Below are positions 44,323-51,432 of a stretch of 64,000 nt of DNA, piece by piece. Made by a program: the position numbers and the translations under genes. Below the pieces are notes generated by a model. It had not been told where the DNA came from. It ran no database searches and worked only from the letters and a program-made list of their open reading frames with translations. The DNA is from CAZTQN01 sp964615765 (GTDB lineage: Bacteria > Planctomycetota > Phycisphaerae > Phycisphaerales > UBA1924), in contig CAZTQN010000011.1 in assembly GCA_964615765.1 (NCBI GenBank), positions 41,813-105,812 of the forward strand, read 5' to 3'. Position 1 is the stretch's first letter, and each line of letters starts with the position of its first letter.

Positions 44323-44365
44323 AAGAAAGAGCCCAGGGTCTTGGTGACCCTGGGCTTTCTTGTTT
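44323..44365. terminator. bidirectional terminator between ahcY and a dockerin gene
   Basis: Perfect 10-bp stem GCCCAGGGTC / GACCCTGGGC (44331-44340 and 44346-44355), loop TTGGT, with AAAGAAAG before and TTTCTTGTTT after. It can serve ahcY (plus) and the convergent dockerin gene ending at 44385 (minus). Confidence 0.85.
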
Positions 44366-44384
44366 GATGAGGAGTTTGAGCGGT

Positions 44385-47294
44385 TCAGCAGCCCTGGAAG
44401 TATCGGGTGAGGAAGTCGAAGATGTCCTGGACGGTGAGGGTGCCGGACTGGTTGACGTCGGCGGTGATGGTGTTGGTGAAGTAGGCGGTCAGGAAGTCGA
44501 AGATGTCCTGGACGGTGATGGCGCCGGAGGCGTTGAAGTCGGCGATGCAGGCGGGGGCGCAGGGGTCGCCGTTGCCGCCGTTGATGTAGATGCGGGCGGC
44601 GCGGATGACGCCGGAGTCGGGGAAGGAGGAGAACTCGCGGGCGGTGATGGTCCAGGTGCCGTTTGCGGGCTGACCGGCGAGGGCGGTGTTGAGATTGATG
44701 CGGCCGGGGGTGCAGTCCCAGGCGGCGTAAGCGCCGGAGTCGAGCGTGTAGTCGGGGAAGCCGGCATTGGCGAAGATGCCCTGGGAGAAGGAGAGGGCGG
44801 CGGCGTCGGTGAAGGTGTAGACGCCGTCGAGGAAGTAGTAGCGGTAGTCCCAGCAGGCGGCGGAGTTGGTGACGCGGCCGGCGAGCGTGACCTCGGCGCC
44901 CGAGGGGCTGGTGAGCGCGAGGGAGAGGTTGCCGGCGCGGAAGTGGCTGACGTCGAGCTGGACCTCGATCGTCGCCAGCGGCGAGGACACACCGCTGACG
45001 ACGACGGGGTAGGTGGTGATCTGCGGCTCGAAGAAGTTGCCGTTCACGGGCTGGTCGAGGATCGGCGTGCGGGCGGATTGAGCGCCGCCGGGCTTCACGC
45101 AGGGGGCCGAATCGCCCAGGTAGGTTCCACCCGCGGCGAGGCAGGCGGCCTTGGTGAGCACGGCGCACGCGGCGCCGGCGGTGACGCAGCAGTTGCCGGT
45201 GTTGGCGGCGAGGGCGAAGTTGACGGCATAGTTGGAGACGGGCTGGTCGCCGGCGAAGGAGTAGACGAAGACGTAGTAGGTTTCGCCGTCGCTCACACGC
45301 CAGGAGGCGGTGTCGGCGGCACAGACAAGATCGGCGCGGTTGAGGGCGGGGGTGGTGGTGAGGCCGGTGCAGTCGCCGGTGGTGCTGGTGTAGACGCGGA
45401 CGCCGACGGCGGCGGAGCCGGTCTCGGCGAAGGTGGCGATCCCGTTGCCGACGGCGGTGTACTTGAACCACACGCCGTAGGTGGTGATGTCGTTGGTGCC
45501 GGCGATGAAGCAGGCGGGGAGCGTGAAGGGCTCGTTGGTGGCACGGCGGGCGTCGACGGAGGCGGAGAAGCCCGGAGTGATGGGCGTGGCGAAGACGCAG
45601 TCGTCATTCGCGGGCGGCGCGGGCTGAGATGGCTGGCGGGTGATGGTGAGTGTGAACGGGCCGGAGTCGCCGCGGTAGCCGGAGACCTGGATGACGCAGC
45701 GTTGACCGGCGGTGAGGAAGGCTTGCGGGCGGGAGGTGCGGAGGGCGGGGGTGGCCTGAGTGGCGATGTCGTTGTTCCAGACGAGCAGGTCGCCGTCGCA
45801 GTCGGAGGCGACGGCGACGACGGTGTCGAAGGGTGAGCCGTCGGTGCTGAACTGGTACCAGCCGTCTTGCGGGGCGGTGTAGGAGTACCACACGCCGTTG
45901 AAGACGCCGAAGTTGAGCCAGTCGTTGATGAGGGCGTAGGAGTTTTCGGTGGAGCCGGTGATGGACGAGCCGGTGATGGCGATGGCGTTGACGCACTCGT
46001 CGTTGAGGGCGGGGGAGATGGAGTCGAGGGTGTAGGGGCCGGTCACGCCGTTGACGGCGGCGACGCGGACGAGGACGGGGACGCCGGCGGAGAGCTGGAC
46101 GTAGGTGGTGGCGGCGGCGCCCTGGCCGGAGTCTTCGCAGTGGAGCTGGCGCCCGCCGCAGGCTTCGAAGACGCGGACGACGGGGAAGGACATGCCGCCG
46201 GTGCCCTGAAGGCGGAAGGCGTAGATGCCGTCGCGCGGGGCGGAGAAGGAGAACCAGGCGTCGAAGCGGTCGTTGCTGAAGCAACTGCCGACGGAGCCGG
46301 GCGGGCGGTAGGGGTTGAAGCCGGTGAGGCCGGTGGTGGTGCCGGAGGCGGTGGAGTCGGGCGCGAGCGGGACGGCGTTGTGGCAGAAGTCGCCGGGGAT
46401 GGGCTCGGAGCGGGAGGAGACGGTGAGTTGATACGCGCCGGTGGAGGCGATCGAGCCGGCGACGCGGATGAGATAGGAGCCGGGGTCGAGCAGGACGCCG
46501 ACCTGCGAGGTGCGCACGGGCGGGTTGCCGAACACGTCGGGGTAGGCGCGGAGATCGTCGTCGCAGGCGATGAGCCCGTCGGCGGGGTTCACGGGGCAGG
46601 AGGAGTAGACCGAGAGCGTGGTGTCGAAGGCGGAGCCGAAGGTGTCGATGACGTATGCGCCGCCCTGGCCGGCGGGGATGTCGAGGCGGAACCAGATGTC
46701 GACGTTGTCGAAGAAGCCGCAGGCGGAGGAGGCGGCGCCGGAGTAGCCGACGGTGGAGCCGGTGCGGGTCGACGCGGGCGTGATGGGGATGGGTGCGGCG
46801 CAGTCGTCGCCGGGGCCGGGGGCGGTGATGTCGGTCCAGCGGATGTCGATGGCGAAGGGGGCGCCGTAGTTGTCGTCGCCGGCGACGCGGAGGTAGATGT
46901 CCTGCTGTGCGGGGGCGAAGAAGCCGATGAGCGCGGGGACGGAGTAGCAGGCGATGAAGCCGTCCGTCGGGCTGGAGGGGCAGGTGGTGTAGGCGGCGAC
47001 GTTGGGAGTGAAGAACTCGTCGTCGGTGGTGACTTCGACGCGGAACTGGCGCGGGAAGGCGCCGGCCGGGATGCGGTACCAGACGTCGGCGGTGTCGTCG
47101 ATGCCGCACTGATAGTCGAGGGGCGACAGGTCGGAGCCGGTCGCGCCGGAACTGGTGCCGGCGAGGAAGGCGGGGGCCGGGACGACCTGCGCGTTGGTGC
47201 AGAGGTCGTTGGCCGGCTGCGCAAGGGCGGAGGAAGCCGCGAAGAGGGCGGCAAGCCCGCAAATCGCGGCGGCGAGAGGACGTGGCGTGCGCAT
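44385..47294 (-). CDS. secreted multi-domain protein with PPC-like repeats, P-domain and GC-type dockerin
   Basis: 969 aa from ATG 47294. Signal peptide 1-25 (ICGLAALFAASSALA). Then about six repeats of a PPC-like beta domain, each with NDxC near the start (ANDLCTNAQVVPAP, GDDCAAPIPITPA, GDFCHNAVPLAPD, NDECVNAIAITGS, NDDCVFATPITPG), a central DVWYRIP/GVWYSYTAP strand and paired Cys. Near the end is a proprotein-convertase P-like domain (VQLDVSHFRAGNLSLALTSP, then GTWTITAREFSS), then a two-repeat dockerin: CIADFNASGAITVQDIFDF and TADVNQSGTLTVQDIFDF, ending QGC. Probably exported and displayed on the cell surface. No catalytic motif seen. Confidence 0.85.
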   Translation of the reverse strand: MRTPRPLAAAICGLAALFAASSALAQPANDLCTNAQVVPAPAFLAGTSSGATGSDLSPLDYQCGIDDTADVWYRIPAGAFPRQFRVEVTTDDEFFTPNVAAYTTCPSSPTDGFIACYSVPALIGFFAPAQQDIYLRVAGDDNYGAPFAIDIRWTDITAPGPGDDCAAPIPITPASTRTGSTVGYSGAASSACGFFDNVDIWFRLDIPAGQGGAYVIDTFGSAFDTTLSVYSSCPVNPADGLIACDDDLRAYPDVFGNPPVRTSQVGVLLDPGSYLIRVAGSIASTGAYQLTVSSRSEPIPGDFCHNAVPLAPDSTASGTTTGLTGFNPYRPPGSVGSCFSNDRFDAWFSFSAPRDGIYAFRLQGTGGMSFPVVRVFEACGGRQLHCEDSGQGAAATTYVQLSAGVPVLVRVAAVNGVTGPYTLDSISPALNDECVNAIAITGSSITGSTENSYALINDWLNFGVFNGVWYSYTAPQDGWYQFSTDGSPFDTVVAVASDCDGDLLVWNNDIATQATPALRTSRPQAFLTAGQRCVIQVSGYRGDSGPFTLTITRQPSQPAPPANDDCVFATPITPGFSASVDARRATNEPFTLPACFIAGTNDITTYGVWFKYTAVGNGIATFAETGSAAVGVRVYTSTTGDCTGLTTTPALNRADLVCAADTASWRVSDGETYYVFVYSFAGDQPVSNYAVNFALAANTGNCCVTAGAACAVLTKAACLAAGGTYLGDSAPCVKPGGAQSARTPILDQPVNGNFFEPQITTYPVVVSGVSSPLATIEVQLDVSHFRAGNLSLALTSPSGAEVTLAGRVTNSAACWDYRYYFLDGVYTFTDAAALSFSQGIFANAGFPDYTLDSGAYAAWDCTPGRINLNTALAGQPANGTWTITAREFSSFPDSGVIRAARIYINGGNGDPCAPACIADFNASGAITVQDIFDFLTAYFTNTITADVNQSGTLTVQDIFDFLTRYFQGC

Positions 47295-47376
47295 GGCTGA
47301 AGACTCCGTCGGTTGTTCGGGATGCCGGGTTGCCCGCGGGCGTGAACACGCGCGGAAACGGAGCGGGCCGAAGGTC

Positions 47377-47419
47377 AAACTAACCGATGATCGGCGGGGC
47401 GTCAAGTGTCTCTGAGAGA
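47377..47419 (-). promoter_or_regulatory. promoter of the first dockerin gene, with shared upstream box
   Basis: Minus strand: TTGACG (47400-47405), 17-nt spacer, TAGTTT (47377-47382). Immediately upstream is the box TCTCTCAGAGACAC (47406-47419). The same arrangement with near-identical sequence precedes the next dockerin gene (50076-50119). Confidence 0.6.
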
Positions 47420-47490
47420 TTTCTATTGTCAGACGGTGACGAAGACGGGGCGTGCAGTGTTCGGCGGCGCCGAGGTCGCTCGGGCGCGAG

Positions 47491-47520
47491 GAAAAAGCCC
47501 AGGGACTGGTAACCCTGGGC
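47491..47520 (-). terminator. terminator of the second dockerin gene
   Basis: Minus strand stem GCCCAGGG / CCCTGGGC (47513-47520 and 47497-47504), 8-nt loop, then five T (47492-47496). It lies about 40 nt after the stop at 47559. The stem resembles the one at 44331-44355. Confidence 0.75.
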
Positions 47521-47558
47521 TCTCGCTTGAGCGGAGTTGTCGGGGGCGGGACGAGGGC

Positions 47559-47725
47559 TCAGCAGCCTTGGAAGTAGCGGGTGAGGAAGTCGAAAATGTC
47601 CTGGACGGTGAGGGTGCCGGACTGGTTGACGTCGGCGGTGATGGTGTTGGTGAAGTAGGCGGTCAGGAAGTCGAAGATGTCCTGGACGGTGATGGCGCCG
47701 GAGGCGTTGAAGTCGGCGATGCAGG
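47559..47725 (-). repeat. 167-bp near-identical 3' module shared with 44385-44551
   Basis: Encodes the dockerin pair. Compared with 44385-44551 (offset 3174) there are three mismatches, at 44394/47568, 44403/47577 and 44421/47595, all synonymous. Upstream of this module the two genes diverge strongly. Confidence 0.92.
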
Positions 47726-49943
47726 TCGGGGCCGACAGGCTGACGATGTAGGGGCTGGCGGGCTGAACGCCGTAGGTGCCGCTGTTCAAGGACATCAAGC
47801 CGGGCGGCGTGTGCACGTGCATGTAATAGCGTGTTCCCGCGACCACGGTCCAGGTCACGGACGAGGTGCCGCAGGCGTATGCATCACCGCCTTGCGCGAG
47901 CGCGGCGGCGAGGTCATTGCACGAGCCGCTGGGGCTGGTGAGGACACGGATGATGGTCGCGGTGGTTCCTGACTGGGTGAACGTGGCGGCGCCGCCGGCA
48001 TCTGCGACGAACGTGTACCACACGCCGAAGGACGTGGTTTCGGGGGGTGCGAGCGGGTTGATGGGGTAGCCGGTGTAGAAGCAGTTGGGGATGTTCTGAT
48101 CGGGCGAGCTGGCGCGGGCGTCCTGGGTGAGGGTGGATCCGTTGGTGATGGGCGTGGCGGACGGGCACGTGTCGTTGGGGACCGTGTCGGGCGCCGCGGT
48201 TTGCGTGACGGTCAATGTGAAGTTGCTGGAACTTGGAGATGCGGGCGACCCGGAGACTTCGATGAAGTACTCCTGGCCGCTGGTGAGATTGACATCCACA
48301 CGCGACCAGCGGTCGATGGAGTTCCCGCTAGAAGCGATGTCCAAGTTGCTCGCGATCACGTTGGCGCCCGAGCTGGCTTGGCACGAGTTGGTGACGACGA
48401 GGGACGTGTCGGTGAGCGCGCTCCCGCTGGTCGAGAAGCGGTACCAGCCGCTTGTTGGCGGGGTGAACGCGTACCACACGCCGTTGCTGTGCGGGGAGAC
48501 GTCGCCCAGGCTCGGGATCATGTACGAGTTGTCGATGGTGCCCGAGATCGACCCGAGGAACGGCTGGGCCTGCACGGTGGGAATTTCGATGGCCTTGGAG
48601 CAGAGGTCGTTGGTGGCGGCGGGGCGCAGGGTCGCCCGGTACGCCCCGGTGAGGCCGTTGATGCCGGCGATGCGGTAGTAGTACGTCTCGCCCGGGTTCA
48701 GCACCCACGCGAGGCTCGCGGCCTGGGGGTTCAGGGTTGTGTTGCCGAACCTGCACCGGAACTGCGTTCCGTTGCACGTGTCGAACAGGCGAACGACCGG
48801 GAACAGAGCGCCCGAATCGACATTGACTTCCAGGTTGTAGACGCCGATGGCGGTGGGCGTGAACTGGTACCACACGTCGGTCCGGTCGTTCAATCCGTCA
48901 CTCAACCCGCAGAACAGGTTGGGATCAAAGCCGGTCAGTGCCGCGGTGCTGCCGCTGACCTCGATATTCGGGATGAGCGGGAGGGCCTTTGTGCAGAAAT
49001 CGCCCGGGAGGGACTCCAACCGGGGGCTGACGCTGAGCGTGAAGGTCCCGGACTGGAAGGGGTATGCGGATAGCCGGATCAGATACGCGCCTTCGTTGAG
49101 CGGCACGCCGATCTCGGAGGTGAGATCGACGGGTCGTCCGAGCACATCCATGTAGGGACGAACATCGTCATCGCAGGCGATCTCATTGTCGCCGTTGAAG
49201 GTCGGGCAGGCGGAGAACACCGAGAGCACCGTGTCGATCTGGCTGCCGGCGGTGCTGATGACATAGGTTCCTGATTGGCCCGGTCCGACGGTGAGCGTGA
49301 ACCAGAGGTCCTCGGCGTCGATGGTCGAACCCGCGCAAGAGGACATGTCGGTGCCGGAGAGACCGGCGAAGGCACCGGTCACGGGCGAGCCCGGCGCGAT
49401 CGTGAGGGGGTTGCTGCACAGGTCGCCGGGCTGCGGCGCGATGTCCGTCCACTGGACGTCGAGGACGAAGTCGCCCTGGTTGGTGAGTTCGTGGTCGCCG
49501 GCGAGGCGGATGTACGCGGGCTGACCCGCGGGCACCAGGACGTTGACAACGAAGGACGAGCACGCGAGGAGCGCGGCGCCGGACTCGGGGCAGCCGTCGT
49601 GCACGCTGACGATCGGCGTCGGGGTCGAGTCGCCGATGTCGTTCATCGTTGCGATGATCGTGAACTGCCGGCTCAAGGGCGCGGGGGGAACGCGGTACCA
49701 GACGTCGAAGGGGTCGTTGAAGCCGCACGGCTGCGGGGTGAGGTTCTGGCCGGTGGACCAGTTGGTCGTGCCGATGAGGGGGCCGGGCGCGGTCACGTCC
49801 TGGGCGTTGGCGCAGAGATCGTTCGGCGGTGGATTCGCGGGCTGACCGAGGGCCGCTCCGCCGCCAACAAGCCCCGCCGACCCGGCGATGGCAGCGGCAA
49901 GCGCCCGGACGGTGTGGGTCGTTCTGGATAGCCACAGGTTCAT
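47559..49943 (-). CDS. secreted PPC-like repeat protein with GC-type dockerin
   Basis: 794 aa from ATG 49943, with GGAGG seven nt upstream. Signal peptide to about residue 33 (AAAIAGSAGLVGGGAALG). Five or more PPC-like beta repeats beginning NDLCANAQDVTAP, GDLCSNPLTIAPG, GDFCTKALPLIPN, NDLCSKAIEIPTV, NDTCPSATPITNG, with DVWYRVP, DLWFTLTV, DVWYQFTP, GVWYAFTP and GVWYTFVAD strands. It ends in the same dockerin as the gene at 44385-47294: the last 167 bp differ at only three silent positions. It lacks the P-like domain of its paralogue. Presumed surface protein; divergent from the second HTH-family gene. Confidence 0.85.
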   Translation of the reverse strand: MNLWLSRTTHTVRALAAAIAGSAGLVGGGAALGQPANPPPNDLCANAQDVTAPGPLIGTTNWSTGQNLTPQPCGFNDPFDVWYRVPPAPLSRQFTIIATMNDIGDSTPTPIVSVHDGCPESGAALLACSSFVVNVLVPAGQPAYIRLAGDHELTNQGDFVLDVQWTDIAPQPGDLCSNPLTIAPGSPVTGAFAGLSGTDMSSCAGSTIDAEDLWFTLTVGPGQSGTYVISTAGSQIDTVLSVFSACPTFNGDNEIACDDDVRPYMDVLGRPVDLTSEIGVPLNEGAYLIRLSAYPFQSGTFTLSVSPRLESLPGDFCTKALPLIPNIEVSGSTAALTGFDPNLFCGLSDGLNDRTDVWYQFTPTAIGVYNLEVNVDSGALFPVVRLFDTCNGTQFRCRFGNTTLNPQAASLAWVLNPGETYYYRIAGINGLTGAYRATLRPAATNDLCSKAIEIPTVQAQPFLGSISGTIDNSYMIPSLGDVSPHSNGVWYAFTPPTSGWYRFSTSGSALTDTSLVVTNSCQASSGANVIASNLDIASSGNSIDRWSRVDVNLTSGQEYFIEVSGSPASPSSSNFTLTVTQTAAPDTVPNDTCPSATPITNGSTLTQDARASSPDQNIPNCFYTGYPINPLAPPETTSFGVWYTFVADAGGAATFTQSGTTATIIRVLTSPSGSCNDLAAALAQGGDAYACGTSSVTWTVVAGTRYYMHVHTPPGLMSLNSGTYGVQPASPYIVSLSAPTCIADFNASGAITVQDIFDFLTAYFTNTITADVNQSGTLTVQDIFDFLTRYFQGC

Positions 49944-50075
49944 CGCAGGTCCTCCGTCGGTGGTCGACATGAGCCGCTGTGCCGAAGTTCGCTCCGGCCG
50001 CTCAACCTCGTGTCCGCGGCGCTCACGCGGATTGCTGACCCCCCATTCCCCCGGTTGAAAAGCTCGTCCCGATGC

Positions 50076-50119
50076 AAACTACCACGCGATCCGAGGCCTG
50101 TCAAGTGTCTCTCTGAGAA
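50076..50119 (-). promoter_or_regulatory. promoter of the second dockerin gene, divergent from the HTH gene
   Basis: Minus strand: TTGACA (50099-50104), 17-nt spacer, TAGTTT (50076-50081), preceded by TCTCAGAGAGACAC (50105-50118). The plus-strand HTH gene starts at 50172; TATAAG at 50123-50128 could be its -10. The shared TCTC..GAGA box could be an operator for both directions. Confidence 0.6.
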
Positions 50120-50171
50120 TTCTATAAGGACTCTCTGGCTCAGCGTCCGATCTGGTGGTACGGTTGGTGGT

Positions 50172-51416
50172 ATGGCCACCACGCCCCCAGTTCCTTCGGC
50201 TGAATCTCGCCCGGGCAGCGTCCCGGCGGGCGTCTCCACGGTGCATGAGCTGTCCGCGGAGGGGACGTCGCTCGTGAGCGCGCTTCGCCTGGTGCTGGAT
50301 TCGTTGCCCGCGGGGCTTGGGGAGGCGGGGACGCGGGAGCTGGCGCGGGGGCTGGGCGTGGATAAGTCGTTGGCCAGCCGCGTGCTGTCGGCGCTGCGCG
50401 CGGAAGACCCGCTGGCGGCTCTGGCGCAGATGCCCGGGCCGGTGCCGCTGAGGGAGCTGCTGCGCGCGGCGCGGAAGAAGGGGGCCGCGGCGACGGCGGT
50501 ATCGCGGGCGGAGGCAGCGCTGGAGGCTTACAGCACGACGCTGAAGACGCGGTTTGAAGATCGCTCGGGGCTGGACGCGGTGCTCTCGGCGGCGCTGCCG
50601 GAGGCGCGGCGGCGGTTCGAGATCACGGCGCGGCAGGCGGTCTTTCGCGGGGTGTCGGCGATCAAGGGAATCTCGACCGAGGTCTCCAGCGTGTCGTTCG
50701 TCATGCACCCGGGCTCGAGCGCCGAGACCGGGCTGACCGACTGCGTGATGATCGGGGGGTATGTCGGGATGCGCCGCGTGCGGCCGGATGCGCGGATGAC
50801 GTTCACCGTCACGCCCAAGCCCAACCGTCTGCCCGCGCCGGACGGGCGGGAGGACGAGGATCTGCACGGGGTGATGCTGAAGGAGTATTGCACGCCGACG
50901 GGCGTCGAGATCGCGTGCGAGACGATGGCGAATGGGTATCGGTACGAGGTGCAGGGGCGCGAGGTGGGGACGCGGTCGTCGGTGAATCTGTTCCTGGCGG
51001 AGCGGTACCCGCGGCACATGCGGCTCGGGCCGACGGCGGCGCTCAAGCGGATGCGGCGCGTGGGGGCGACGATCGAGATCCCGACGCGCCGGCTGGTGCT
51101 GGACGCGGTGATGCACCGGAGCCTGTGGCCCGGGGCGCGGATGGAGCTGCGGGCGTATGACACGGTGTTTCGCGGGCTGGCGGAGCCGCCGGCGCCGGAG
51201 CGGGATGTGGATCTGCTACCGCTGGTGGAGACGGTGCAGGAGTTGCCGGGCGGGGTAAGCGAGCTGCGGTCATCGCGCTTGCCGCGGTACGTGGAACTGG
51301 TGGAGCACGTGTGCGGGCGGATGGGGTGGGACGTGCGAGAGTTCCGGGCGTACCGGGTGGAGATGCAGTACCCGATGTACGGGGCGCAGGTGATGATGCT
51401 GCTGCACGCGGAGTGA
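50172..51416 (+). CDS. HTH protein of an uncharacterised ~415-aa family (copy 2)
   Basis: 414 aa from ATG 50172. HTH at residues about 52-75 (GTRELARGLGVDKSLASRVL), then a helical linker (LAALAQMPGPVPLRELLRAA, then AALEAYSTTLKTRFED). The remaining 260 residues are an alpha/beta domain of no known family. Co-linear matches to the protein at 1114-2361: YCT (240-242), PTRRLVLDAVMHRSL (304-318) against PTRLLVHDIFLHRSL, and the C-terminal FRAYRVEMQYPMYGAQVMM. The CPGC pair of copy 1 is missing here. Divergently transcribed from a dockerin gene whose promoter box is also found at the neighbouring dockerin gene, so it may regulate them; this is inference. Confidence 0.78.
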   Translation: MATTPPVPSAESRPGSVPAGVSTVHELSAEGTSLVSALRLVLDSLPAGLGEAGTRELARGLGVDKSLASRVLSALRAEDPLAALAQMPGPVPLRELLRAARKKGAAATAVSRAEAALEAYSTTLKTRFEDRSGLDAVLSAALPEARRRFEITARQAVFRGVSAIKGISTEVSSVSFVMHPGSSAETGLTDCVMIGGYVGMRRVRPDARMTFTVTPKPNRLPAPDGREDEDLHGVMLKEYCTPTGVEIACETMANGYRYEVQGREVGTRSSVNLFLAERYPRHMRLGPTAALKRMRRVGATIEIPTRRLVLDAVMHRSLWPGARMELRAYDTVFRGLAEPPAPERDVDLLPLVETVQELPGGVSELRSSRLPRYVELVEHVCGRMGWDVREFRAYRVEMQYPMYGAQVMMLLHAE

Positions 51417-51432
51417 GGGACGCTCACGCCGA

